Shown piece by piece: positions 6,899 through 14,147 of a DNA stretch of 64,000 nucleotides. Position 1 is the stretch's first letter, and every line of letters starts with the position of its first letter. The stretch is from EX4572-165 sp002254885. GTDB lineage: Archaea > Thermoplasmatota > E2 > DHVEG-1. Both the position numbers and the translations under genes were made by a program. The DNA is taken from assembly GCA_029939595.1 (NCBI GenBank), contig JAOZSQ010000001.1, forward strand, positions 124,001-188,000, read 5' to 3'. Below the pieces are notes generated by a model, which was not told where the DNA came from, did no database searches, and saw only the letters and a list, made by a program, of their open reading frames with translations.

Positions 6899-7555
6899 TT
6901 AAATTAAAATTTTAGTAATCCTCATTCCATAACATTCATTAACTACAACAACTTCACCTTCGGCAATAATTTTTTTGCCAGCATATAAAAGCAAATTTTC
7001 TCCAACCAACCGATCTAGTTCAATAACAGAACCAATAGAAACATTTAGGATTTCGTCAACATTTAATTTGGTTCTTCCTATTTCTATTCGTATTTCAATG
7101 GGGATCTCTTTAAAGAACTTATTTATTGATTCTTTTTTTCTTTTTTTTGGTTTTTTCTTTTTTTCTTTTTTCATTGGTTTGTTACTGTTCATTATAACTT
7201 CTTTATTCTTTTTTAATTCCATTTCAACATCACCCCAATCCAATTCATCCACTCCATCAAAATTTGAAAAATCTAATGTTTCATCATCTTTTTCTTCATC
7301 CATCTTAACCTCCTTAATAATTTCCTGGGGATGCGTAATTTCACTCACTCGTATACCATATCTTTCATTTATTACAACAATTTCGCCTCTTGCAATAAGT
7401 TGATTTGAAATATAAATATCCATCGGTTCACCGACTACTTTATTGGTTGGTATAACCGTTCCTCTATTTAATTGTAACAAATAAAAAGGCGTAATTTTAC
7501 TAGTACCTAATTCTGATCTTAATATAATAGGTACTCCAGTTAACATATCTACCAT
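6899..7555 (-). CDS. fliN: FliN-like flagellar switch protein with two SpoA domains
   Basis: 218 residues. Two SpoA (FliN C-terminal/FliM C-terminal type) domains: residues 6-72, with N-R-G-T-V-I-P...V-G-E-P-M-D-I-Y-I-S-N-Q-L-I-A-R-G-E-I-V-V, and 150-218, with S-I-G-S-V-I-E-L...V-G-E-N-L-L-L-Y...I-A-E-G-E-V-V-V. Both keep the V-I-N/V-N-E-x-Y-G-x-R ending. They are joined by an acidic stretch and a Lys-rich linker (about 125-143). Cellular FliN has one SpoA domain and forms a dimeric saddle under FliM in the C-ring; the tandem form resembles a covalent FliN dimer or the SctQ proteins of type III secretion. It starts 2 bases after the FliM stop, in a DnaJ-FliM-FliN operon. Function in infection is inferred. 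Confidence 0.88.
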   Translation of the reverse strand: MVDMLTGVPIILRSELGTSKITPFYLLQLNRGTVIPTNKVVGEPMDIYISNQLIARGEIVVINERYGIRVSEITHPQEIIKEVKMDEEKDDETLDFSNFDGVDELDWGDVEMELKKNKEVIMNSNKPMKKEKKKKPKKRKKESINKFFKEIPIEIRIEIGRTKLNVDEILNVSIGSVIELDRLVGENLLLYAGKKIIAEGEVVVVNECYGMRITKILI

Positions 7556-7557
7556 AA

Positions 7558-8580
7558 TTATTTCTCAAATATCATATCATCTGTGTATCTTTCCACAGTG
7601 AAATTTTTTGTTATTTCTAATTGAGTTCGTTGTTTGTTTAAAATTCCTTCAAGTCTTTTCTTACCGTTCAATTCAATATCAAGTGGGTCGCCTATTTTAT
7701 TTTTGGTGGCAATAACATCACCAAGAGTTAAATTCGTCAATTTATTTAATGATACTATTGATTTATCTAATAGTATTGACAGATCAATTTTAACATTTCG
7801 CAAACCATTTTTTATTCTTTTTTTGTGTGTATCTAAATTGTGAATTGGAGTAGCAAATCCACTTCTTAATATATGAACTATTGGTTCAATAGAAGAATAT
7901 GGATAACATATTGTCAAACTCAACGGACCAATTTTTGGGGAAGCAAATTCAACATCATAAGTTGTCAATACTACAACACTTGAATAAGGAATAATAACCA
8001 TAAATTGTGGATTGATTTCTAAATCTTTAACTAATGAAAATTTAAAATCGGATACAACCGCATTCCAAGATTTTTCCAATTCTTTAAATATTTTTTTATA
8101 TAATTTTTTTATACATTTATGAATTTTATTTTGGTATGCATAACCTGTTATATTACTTCTATCACTTAACAAATTACCAAATTGAAAATATCTTAATGCT
8201 GTTTCAATAACCAATTTATTTTCCATTACAATCATTCCATGTCCCAAAGTTGATGAAAATTCAAATTTTCCCATCATAGAAGGAACTGGTAATGTTTTTA
8301 AAAATTCACCAAATTTTATTAATTCGGTTGCCCGTATGCTGATATCAATTTCTTTTGTGTTAGTAAATTTTTCATATATTGGAAGTACATTTTTACAAAA
8401 TCTATCATGAATAATTTCTAACATGGGCATCCGTCCACGAATTATTCTGTCTTGACAAGTTAAATCATAAGGAATTATTTCATTTCTAAATTGATCATTT
8501 TCAAATTCTGATTCAAGATCGCCTTCACTAATCCCCGCTAACAAAGCATCTACCTCGTTTTGCGATAATACTTGACTCAC
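7558..8580 (-). CDS. fliM: FliM-like flagellar motor switch protein
   Basis: 340 residues, the normal FliM length (about 330). The N-terminus has LSQNEVDALLAGI (residues 5-17), the conserved peptide that binds phosphorylated CheY. I-P-Y-D, M-L-E-I-I-H-D-R-F and L-P-V-P (about 36-100) match the FliM middle domain, and Y-P-Y-S-S-I-E-P follows. The C-terminal SpoA domain covers about 260-330. The F-G-G-x-G motif that contacts FliG is replaced by Y-F-Q-F-G-N (about 137-142). FliM sits in the cytoplasmic C-ring and sets rotation direction. Its ATG overlaps the DnaJ stop by 4 bases. FliM in a phage is unusual; it could remodel the switch or soak up CheY-P. That role is inference. Confidence 0.93.
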   Translation of the reverse strand: MSQVLSQNEVDALLAGISEGDLESEFENDQFRNEIIPYDLTCQDRIIRGRMPMLEIIHDRFCKNVLPIYEKFTNTKEIDISIRATELIKFGEFLKTLPVPSMMGKFEFSSTLGHGMIVMENKLVIETALRYFQFGNLLSDRSNITGYAYQNKIHKCIKKLYKKIFKELEKSWNAVVSDFKFSLVKDLEINPQFMVIIPYSSVVVLTTYDVEFASPKIGPLSLTICYPYSSIEPIVHILRSGFATPIHNLDTHKKRIKNGLRNVKIDLSILLDKSIVSLNKLTNLTLGDVIATKNKIGDPLDIELNGKKRLEGILNKQRTQLEITKNFTVERYTDDMIFEK

Positions 8581-9599
8581 TTCTTTTCCTCCAAATTAAG
8601 TTCTCTTAAAATTTCCTTTTGGCGTTTGTTCAGGTTAATAGGTATTTCAACTTCTACTTTTATATATTGATCTCCTCTACCTGTTCTTAAAGGTACTCCT
8701 TTTTCCTTTAAACGAAATGAAGTTCCGTTTTGTGTTCCAGCAGGAATATGAAGTTTAACCTTCTCGCCATTCAATAATGTTATATTAATATCACATCCAA
8801 GACAAGCCTGAGTAATAGTAATAGGTATGGTACAAATTAGATCTTTACCGTCTCTTTTAAAAATAGGATGTTCTTCAATAAAAATAAATAATCTTAGATT
8901 ACCTGTTATTCCATTTACTATTTCTTCGCCTTCTCCTCTCAATGTAATTATTGTTCGGTTATTTGCACCAGCAGGGATATTTACTTTTATTTTTTTATGT
9001 CTTGTAATCTGTCCCAATCCTTTACATTCACCACATTTAACTTTAATCGTTTTTCCAACACCTTTACATATAGGACAATCCATAGACATGTGCATGAATC
9101 CTTGTTGTATGAAATGCTTTCCAGATCCATGACATATTTCACAAGTTTTTATATCTTCAGTTGATTTTGCACCTGAACCATTACATTTTTTACAAATCTC
9201 ATTACGTGGAATAGTAATTTCAGTTGAATAACCATATACGGCTTGTTTTAAGGTGAGATGTATATCATATCTTAAATCGGCTCCCCTTGATCTGTTTGTT
9301 TCAAAAAAATTATCAAAAAGATTTGAAAAAACTTCATTCATTCCATGACGTTCAGCAAACCCATTAAAGTTAAACGGCGGAGGACCGCCATGCCCAAAAT
9401 TATCGTATTGTCCTTTTTTTTCTGAATCTGATAAAATTGAATATGCCTCGGATAATTCTTTGAATTTTGCTTCGGCTTTTTTATCGTTGGGATTTTGATC
9501 GGGATGACAACCAAGAGCTAACTTTCTATATGCTTTTTTTATTTCGTCTTTAGAAGCATTTTTTGATAAACCTAAAATTTCATAATAATCTCTTTTCAT
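8577..9599 (-). CDS. dnaJ: DnaJ (Hsp40) co-chaperone
   Basis: 340 residues. J domain at 1-70 with the HPD tripeptide (C-H-P-D-Q-N-P), a short Gly/Phe region, then four CxxCxGxG zinc repeats (CKKCNGSG, CEICHGSG, CPICKGVG, CGECKGLG, about residues 130-195), then the C-terminal substrate-binding domains. It is slightly shorter than cellular DnaJ (about 375) mainly in the Gly/Phe region. DnaJ delivers substrates to DnaK. Here it is the first gene of an operon with FliM and FliN, so it may help fold these or divert host DnaK. No DnaK or GrpE is in the window. Confidence 0.97.
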   Translation of the reverse strand: MKRDYYEILGLSKNASKDEIKKAYRKLALGCHPDQNPNDKKAEAKFKELSEAYSILSDSEKKGQYDNFGHGGPPPFNFNGFAERHGMNEVFSNLFDNFFETNRSRGADLRYDIHLTLKQAVYGYSTEITIPRNEICKKCNGSGAKSTEDIKTCEICHGSGKHFIQQGFMHMSMDCPICKGVGKTIKVKCGECKGLGQITRHKKIKVNIPAGANNRTIITLRGEGEEIVNGITGNLRLFIFIEEHPIFKRDGKDLICTIPITITQACLGCDINITLLNGEKVKLHIPAGTQNGTSFRLKEKGVPLRTGRGDQYIKVEVEIPINLNKRQKEILRELNLEEKK

Positions 9600-9782
9600 G
9601 TTTTACACTATCAAAATACCCTTTAAATTGAATTCATTTGAAATGTATGTCCTACTTTGGGGCAAATAGTTTGTTTAAATTCTCGTCCCATTTTACCGGT
9701 TCAACAGTAAAAATATCCTTTTTGAAAATAATTACCTAAATTTTTATGTTTTCAAACCAATTTTACTGTTATTCCAGTAATT

Positions 9783-10157
9783 TTACTTAATAAAAACGCA
9801 GCATTCGTATGGAGAGCCAACCCATAATGCACAATTATTCAATAAACAGGTTTTGGCAAGAAATGGGCACATTTTTGATTCAATAATAGTTGGTTTTGGA
9901 TCTGATTTTTCTATTTCTAATGTCGGTTCCGGTGCTGGTTCTAATGTTGGTTCTGGTGCGGGTTCCGGTGCGGGTGCTGATTCTTCTGATTTTTTTTGAT
10001 ATTTTTCTGCTGCCCGTTTAGCTACTTCTAAAGCATCATCATCTATTAAAACTTTATTTCCACTCGGATTAACATTAAAATTATGTTCAGCCAAGTCTCT
10101 TTTTTGTTGATAATTTTCCATTTTTTTAGCTCTTTTTGATGGAATTGGAGTTGGCAT
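9783..10157 (-). CDS. Hypothetical protein with Pro-Glu repeats and Cys-rich tail
   Basis: 124 residues. A basic N-terminus, then A-P-E-P/T-L-E-P repeats (residues 60-80), then six Cys in the last 32 residues (C-P-F-L-A-K-T-C-L-L-N-N-C...C-C). Repeats like this often link domains in virion-associated or surface proteins. Start chosen at the ATG with GAGGAAAC before it. Unrecognised. Confidence 0.65.
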   Translation of the reverse strand: MPTPIPSKRAKKMENYQQKRDLAEHNFNVNPSGNKVLIDDDALEVAKRAAEKYQKKSEESAPAPEPAPEPTLEPAPEPTLEIEKSDPKPTIIESKMCPFLAKTCLLNNCALWVGSPYECCVFIK

Positions 10158-10326
10158 GTTTCCTCTTTTTCTTTTTTAGATTATTAATACATTTGTTCAT
10201 TTTTTTGATCATTCTTTTTGCTTTATTTATTAACTTTTTTTTCTTGGTTTTTTTCTTTCGTTTTACCCAACTATCAAGGGATTTTTCACAATCTCTTATG
10301 CCTTCATCGTAGTGTCGTGTGCTCAT
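10126..10326 (-). CDS. Very basic small protein
   Basis: About 66 residues from the ATG at 10326, which overlaps the previous stop (ATGA); the longer open frame upstream lies inside the previous gene. More than a third of residues are Lys or Arg, so nucleic-acid binding is plausible. Unrecognised. Confidence 0.6.
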   Translation of the reverse strand: MSTRHYDEGIRDCEKSLDSWVKRKKKTKKKKLINKAKRMIKKMNKCINNLKKKKRKHANSNSIKKS

Positions 10327-10625
10327 AACATCATCCAACCGAATGCCAGTTTTGCAAATGGAATAAGAAAATATTTTAAAATCGGTTTGAGAATGTATTT
10401 TACAAAAATATAATGCCACCAAATAAAATCCGGTATAATTATTGTTCCTAAACTAAAACCTATCAATATGCTCCAACCAGAACCAATAAATGGTTCAAAT
10501 CCTATAACAAAAAATGATATTGCAGTTATAAATGTAAGCACCATAAAAATTGCATAAAAAAATGATACTAATTCTTCACAATCTAATTCATCATCAAATA
10601 ACTTCTCAATTGTTTTTAGTTTCAT
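10323..10625 (-). CDS. Hypothetical membrane protein
   Basis: 100 residues with three hydrophobic segments (about 22-43, 47-67 and 75-97) after an acidic N-terminus. Inner-membrane location is likely. Unrecognised; overlaps the downstream basic protein gene by 4 bases. Confidence 0.65.
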   Translation of the reverse strand: MKLKTIEKLFDDELDCEELVSFFYAIFMVLTFITAISFFVIGFEPFIGSGWSILIGFSLGTIIIPDFIWWHYIFVKYILKPILKYFLIPFAKLAFGWMML

Positions 10626-10634
10626 TTATTCCTT

Positions 10635-10946
10635 TCAAAATAATTCAGCAATAAATTTGTTTAAAGAATTTCTAGGAATACCACCATTCTCATCCCATCG
10701 TTTCAATATTTCATCCACTAATTTTATGGAAAGATGTTGTTTATCACCATTGAAATTATATTCTTCATCTCCAATCAGTTTAGCATCAAATCTCCATTTT
10801 ACTTTAGTTCTTTCTTCAGTACAAAAGATGACATATATATAACATTCATCTCTAAAACAATGTAATTTATAGGTAGCAGGTTTATCTCTCTTTTTTGTGG
10901 TAAATTGCCTTTCCAGTAATTCCTTTTTCATCCATTCATGATTCAT
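10635..10946 (-). CDS. Hypothetical protein
   Basis: 103 residues, mixed alpha/beta, with no recognised motif. It lies just downstream of tRNA-Ser(GCT), with TAAGGAGAATAA before its ATG. Confidence 0.65.
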   Translation of the reverse strand: MNHEWMKKELLERQFTTKKRDKPATYKLHCFRDECYIYVIFCTEERTKVKWRFDAKLIGDEEYNFNGDKQHLSIKLVDEILKRWDENGGIPRNSLNKFIAELF

Positions 10947-10959
10947 TTATTCTCCTTAG

Positions 10960-11045
10960 TGGAGGAAGGAGAGGGAGTTGAACCCTCTTCCCTATCGGGA
11001 GCCTCTGATTAGCAATCAGGCCGTTTACCGTTCACGCATCCTTCC
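10960..11045 (-). tRNA. tRNA-Ser(GCT)
   Basis: Class II tRNA: acceptor GGAAGGA/TCCTTCC, loop TTGCTAA (anticodon GCT, reading AGC/AGU), long variable arm CTCCCGATAGGGAAG, T loop TTCAACT, CCA encoded at 10960-10962. The discriminator is U rather than the usual G of serine tRNAs. The upstream SemiSWEET-like gene reads 37 bases into it. Confidence 0.93.
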
Positions 11046-11293
11046 AATCTATATTTTATGATTAATATCAAAACAAATAAATTCATTGAAACACAAATAA
11101 TATTTGAAATGATTATACTAGCACTATTGATTTGTGTCCCATAATAAAGCCACCATGCTGCTCCATGAATTATAAATAACCACATCACAATGGATATGTC
11201 AGCACTACTTTTGCGTTTTATAATTCGGATCATTTGAGGGATTCCACATAACGCCATTGATGTCCCTACAATAGTCATCCATATTTCTAACAT
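11009..11293 (-). CDS. SemiSWEET / PQ-loop family transporter
   Basis: 94 residues, the length of bacterial SemiSWEETs. Three hydrophobic helices: about 5-24, 38-55 and 60-82. The PQ motif is in helix 1 (C-G-I-P-Q-M-I-R, residues 16-23), followed by the family's K-S-S-A-D-I-S cytoplasmic turn (28-34). SemiSWEETs dimerise in the inner membrane and move sugars or small solutes along their gradient. The last 12 residues are encoded inside tRNA-Ser(GCT). A phage copy could alter host sugar flow; substrate is unknown. Confidence 0.82.
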   Translation of the reverse strand: MLEIWMTIVGTSMALCGIPQMIRIIKRKSSADISIVMWLFIIHGAAWWLYYGTQINSASIIISNIICVSMNLFVLILIIKYRLEGCVNGKRPDC

Positions 11294-11481
11294 TTACTTA
11301 CGTATTTAATTCCGAATGCTGTTGTAGATTGAGACAATGGCTCAATTGGAATAATTATATTAGCTAACCTACTATAGTTCCAATGAAGCCCACCAAATGG
11401 ATCAGTCCAACCTATCTTATTACCATCTTTGTCATAATGACTTATACAAAGTTTTTGAAAATTTTCTAATGTTTTTTCCAT
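11287..11481 (-). CDS. Hypothetical protein
   Basis: 64 residues, no recognised motif, contains W-T-D-P-F-G-G-L-H-W (about 25-34). Overlaps the SemiSWEET-like gene start by 7 bases, so coupled translation is likely. Confidence 0.6.
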   Translation of the reverse strand: MEKTLENFQKLCISHYDKDGNKIGWTDPFGGLHWNYSRLANIIIPIEPLSQSTTAFGIKYVSKC

Positions 11482-11745
11482 TTATTTTGATGTTCTTGTT
11501 GAAACCTGCTGATAATGATCCCATAATCCTGCTTTTTTGATTGTTTCAAATAAACATTTAGGACAAAATACAGAAGCTTTACTTACAAGATTATCTTCAC
11601 CTAAAGGTGCGCCAATAACTCCACCTCCACTACTCAATCCAAGATGACCATATAATACAAAATAACCATCTCCACTCACAGGAAACGCCTTCTTGCATAA
11701 TTCGCATTCTACATATTCTTTTGTTGATACTAAACTTGCATCCAT
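11482..11745 (-). CDS. Small zinc-binding protein
   Basis: About 87 residues from the ATG at 11745, preferred because AAAGGAGAACGA precedes it. CELC (residue 14) and CPKC (residue 61) can bind one zinc; the middle is Gly-rich (L-S-S-G-G-G-V-I-G). Unrecognised. Confidence 0.65.
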   Translation of the reverse strand: MDASLVSTKEYVECELCKKAFPVSGDGYFVLYGHLGLSSGGGVIGAPLGEDNLVSKASVFCPKCLFETIKKAGLWDHYQQVSTRTSK

Positions 11746-11929
11746 TTCGTTCTCCTTTGTTTGATTACTACAACTACTTGTTACATAATTATCGTCATAT
11801 TCACGACTTCCCCAGGATGGTCCCATTATCATTTATAATCTCTCATTGATTTGGTCAGGTATGTTTGATAATCTCTCTGCGAAGAACCTGAAAACCCGCA
11901 GTTCATCCAAGTGCTACTTGGCCTCATTT

Positions 11930-12235
11930 TGGTGCGGTAGGAGGGACTTGAACCCTCACTCCCCGAAGGGAACAGGATTTTCGTACCAACTACAACTTTC
12001 GTTGCCACTCAATGAATGTTTGTGGTCTGGACTATACCTTCACCATATCAAAAGATTTTAGGTGCTCCCTGTCTAGTCTCTACACCTTCATAACCTAAGT
12101 TATGCTTGGCTCGGAATTGCCATTCTAAAGGTTTCTCCGAATTTAAGGAGTTCTACACTTAAAGTTTCCTCTAAGGCACTCAAATTACTGACTTTCGCTA
12201 AAGTCCTGTGCGTCTTCCAGTTCCGCCACTACCGC
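11930..12235 (-). tRNA. tRNA-Leu(TAA) interrupted by a group I intron
   Basis: Exon 1 is 12235-12201 and exon 2 is 11981-11930. Joined, they form a class II tRNA: acceptor GCGGTAG/CTACCGC, anticodon stem CAGGA/TCCTG, loop CTTAAAA (anticodon TAA), variable arm TTCCCTTCGGGGAG, T loop TTCAAGT, and an encoded CCA (11930-11932). The intron breaks the anticodon between U34 and A35, the same place as the cyanobacterial and plastid tRNA-Leu(UAA) intron. Confidence 0.93.
11982..12200 (-). ncRNA. Group I intron in the tRNA-Leu(UAA) anticodon loop
   Basis: 219 bases. The 5' exon end CUU can pair with the intron's GAG (in TTTGAGTGCC), giving the U-G pair of P1; the intron ends in G. Core elements resemble those of cyanobacterial tRNA-Leu introns: TTCGGAGAAACCT, GGCAATTCCGAGCCAAGC, GGTGTAGAGACTAGAC and GAAGGTATAGTCCAGACC, in the right order for P3-P7. 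No protein is encoded inside; an HNH gene lies directly upstream of the tRNA. Confidence 0.92.
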
Positions 12236-12669
12236 ATTATTATATTTTTACTTCTAAAAGTATCTGTTTGTGAATGACAATTAGGACAAAGTATTTTTAA
12301 ATTTTTTAAATTGTGATTTGTTCTAATACCATCAATATGTTCTAATTCACATTCTAGTGGCTTATTTTTCCAACTACTCAAACCACATTCTTCACAAACA
12401 TTTTTTTTAATACCTTTTTTATATAATTTTTGTTTTAATTTATAAGTTTGATATTGAGGATGTTTACCAGTTAATATATCCTCAAGTTTAAATCCACAAT
12501 CTCTTGGTTTGCTAATACCTTTACCACTTGGATTTGGTTTAAATACATTTAATCTAACTGCATGTTTTTTGAAAGTATTATAATGTATTCCTAATTTTGC
12601 TGCTGCTCTAGCCATTGTAACACTTTCATTGGATACTTTCTTGATCCGTTCATCACTAATTTTTATCAT
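12229..12669 (-). CDS. HNH homing endonuclease
   Basis: About 146 residues from the ATG at 12669 (GGAGGG before it). N-terminal helix-turn-helix-like region (residues 10-40), then an HNH nuclease: C-x-x-C (about 90-93), L-E-H-I-D-G (about 108-113), N...N-L-K-I-L-C-P-N-C-H-S-Q (about 118-133). The second CxxC and the N-C-H-S pattern are typical of phage HNH homing nucleases. Its stop codon lies inside the acceptor of tRNA-Leu(TAA), whose intron it may mobilise or intrude on; alternatively it is a free-standing element. A TATAAATA box is 33 bases upstream. Confidence 0.9.
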   Translation of the reverse strand: MIKISDERIKKVSNESVTMARAAAKLGIHYNTFKKHAVRLNVFKPNPSGKGISKPRDCGFKLEDILTGKHPQYQTYKLKQKLYKKGIKKNVCEECGLSSWKNKPLECELEHIDGIRTNHNLKNLKILCPNCHSQTDTFRSKNIIMR

Positions 12670-12700
12670 AAACCCTCCGCAATAAATAATATACATATCA

Positions 12701-12877
12701 TTATTTATATACCGAGTGTCTATTACATTTCAAAACCCGAACCAAAATTTTATAAACAATAAAGGCAAATAAAAAACAGATTACTCCAAAGGTAATCGTG
12801 CCAATCCAACCTTCATTAAGTAATCGGATAGTTTCTGGATTTTCTAAAATTTTTATTATATCTTGTGTTGTATCCAT
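12701..12877 (-). CDS. 58-residue membrane protein
   Basis: Starts at ATG 12877 (TGATG overlap with the previous stop). A soluble N-terminus of about 25 residues is followed by one hydrophobic helix (about 27-46) and a basic tail, a single-pass protein. Unrecognised. Confidence 0.55.
   Translation of the reverse strand: MDTTQDIIKILENPETIRLLNEGWIGTITFGVICFLFAFIVYKILVRVLKCNRHSVYK
12702..12709 (-). promoter_or_regulatory. Possible T4-type late promoter (TATAAATA)
   Basis: Perfect TATAAATA reading toward the HNH gene and the intron-containing tRNA. Eight-base A/T strings occur by chance in DNA this AT-rich, so it is only suggestive. Confidence 0.4.
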
Positions 12878-13092
12878 CAAACCTCAAAAACGACCTCTTC
12901 TTTTTTTGTTATTGATCCATCAAAGTAACTCAAATTTTCTTTTGCTTCTTCAAGTGAGTCAAAAGTATCTACAAAATCTGTAGAATTGAATGTAGTAGCA
13001 TCCATCCAACCAATCAAAAAATATTTTCGTTGTATCACATATAATTCTTCACCGTCAATATCTGTTTTTTTAACTATTCGTAATTTATTCAT
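12877..13092 (-). CDS. Hypothetical protein
   Basis: 71 residues, beta-rich, with V-I-Q-R-K-Y-F-L-I-G-W-M and an acidic second half. Unrecognised. It abuts the next gene by one base, so same operon. Confidence 0.6.
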   Translation of the reverse strand: MNKLRIVKKTDIDGEELYVIQRKYFLIGWMDATTFNSTDFVDTFDSLEEAKENLSYFDGSITKKEEVVFEV

Positions 13093-13093
13093 T

Positions 13094-13324
13094 TCATTCT
13101 CTTATAAAGTTAAATGATTTTATTTTTGCCATATCGGGTATTGTATCTTCGGTCCAACATAATCTCCAGGTTCCATCTATCAGTTTATCCAAATAGATAA
13201 ATTCTTTTCCCACCGACTTTATCATTGTACCTTTAGTGATATCCAATATTTTATCAATTCCTTCAAGTTTAATGAATCGTTTTGGTTCTTTTTTCTTACC
13301 CAATTGGTTTCTCCACAGGCTCAT
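13094..13324 (-). CDS. Hypothetical protein
   Basis: 76 residues, basic N-terminus, predicted beta-rich C-terminal half. Overlaps the upstream gene by 29 bases. No recognised domain. Confidence 0.55.
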   Translation of the reverse strand: MSLWRNQLGKKKEPKRFIKLEGIDKILDITKGTMIKSVGKEFIYLDKLIDGTWRLCWTEDTIPDMAKIKSFNFIRE

Positions 13325-13514
13325 CAGACCATTTTAAAAAAGTTTCATCATCCAATGAAAAATTTTCACCATCCCAAAACACGGTATCTGGTGTTCCTTT
13401 AGGTGTTGAGCTATACACATGTACAATAAAATCTTTAATTTTCCCTGATATTAAAGTTTTGGATCTAACCCAATAGTATCCTTTTTTTGTTGGTTTATTT
13501 TTTGTCCATTTCAT
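13296..13514 (-). CDS. DUF551-like small protein
   Basis: 72 residues. Opening K-P-T-K-K-G-Y-Y-W-V-R and closing W-S-D-E-P-V-E-K-P resemble the DUF551/"GYYWVR...WS" small phage and bacterial proteins of unknown role. The resemblance is from motif memory only. Confidence 0.6.
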   Translation of the reverse strand: MKWTKNKPTKKGYYWVRSKTLISGKIKDFIVHVYSSTPKGTPDTVFWDGENFSLDDETFLKWSDEPVEKPIG

Positions 13515-13564
13515 AATTATCCTTTTATGAATTCGTTAATCCGAATCTTTAATATTTTGCTGTA

Positions 13565-13774
13565 TTAGTTGCGTTTTTTATAGCTATTTCCAATTCTACT
13601 TTTATCATTTTCTTCTCCATTATTTTTTTTCCACCGTTTTTCAATGAAGTGTATGGAAACGAGACCAATAATTAATATTAATAAAGCAATTCCAATACTC
13701 TGCCAAAAATCTGGATGAGCAACTGTTTTATCAAAATTAAATATCAGGTCATAGATTAATGATTCTCTTCCCAT
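13565..13774 (-). CDS. Small membrane protein
   Basis: 69 residues with one strong hydrophobic helix (about 25-44) and a very basic C-terminus (K-R-W-K-K-N...K-K-R-N), so N-out/C-in topology is expected. Unrecognised. Confidence 0.6.
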   Translation of the reverse strand: MGRESLIYDLIFNFDKTVAHPDFWQSIGIALLILIIGLVSIHFIEKRWKKNNGEENDKSRIGNSYKKRN

Positions 13775-13854
13775 TAAAATTTCCTATTGTTGTAATAAAA
13801 ATATATAGTAATTAGTAGTATAAGCAATAATACTATTGCAATTTTTTCATCCAT
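13774..13854 (-). CDS. 26-residue membrane peptide
   Basis: ATG at 13854, stop overlapping the next ATG (TAATG). The peptide is nearly all hydrophobic (I-A-I-V-L-L-L-I-L-L-I-T-I) with a basic tail. Very short; the coupled junction is the main support. Confidence 0.4.
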   Translation of the reverse strand: MDEKIAIVLLLILLITIYFYYNNRKF

Positions 13855-13865
13855 GCTATTCCAAA

Positions 13866-14147
13866 TTAAGAAGTTTTTATTGTAACTTTATTACATCCTT
13901 TGGTTTCTATGATCGCCCGTTCATCTCCCATTGCGTTATTTGCCAATCCTAATAGATTGGTCCAGGATTCTTCTATTTCATCACTTTCAAAATTATATTC
14001 TGTACCGTTTTTGGTAATAATATCCAAACAATATGGTTGAGGTTTACCGTTTTCAATTTTAAACAAAACTTGAACAATTTCTAATTTATTTATTTTTTTT
14101 AATTTAATTAATTCTTCTATCACCTCATTCATAGCCTTTATACTCAT
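13866..14147 (-). CDS. Hypothetical protein
   Basis: 93 residues, mixed alpha/beta, one Cys near the end. Overlaps the SLOG-like gene by 4 bases. No recognised motif. Confidence 0.6.
   Translation of the reverse strand: MSIKAMNEVIEELIKLKKINKLEIVQVLFKIENGKPQPYCLDIITKNGTEYNFESDEIEESWTNLLGLANNAMGDERAIIETKGCNKVTIKTS

Noticed and set aside
11930..12235. Suppressor reading: splicing one base later would give anticodon TTA, reading UAA
   Set aside because: The intron would then end in A, not G, and the P1 U-G pairing fits U34; tRNA-Leu(UAA) is far better.
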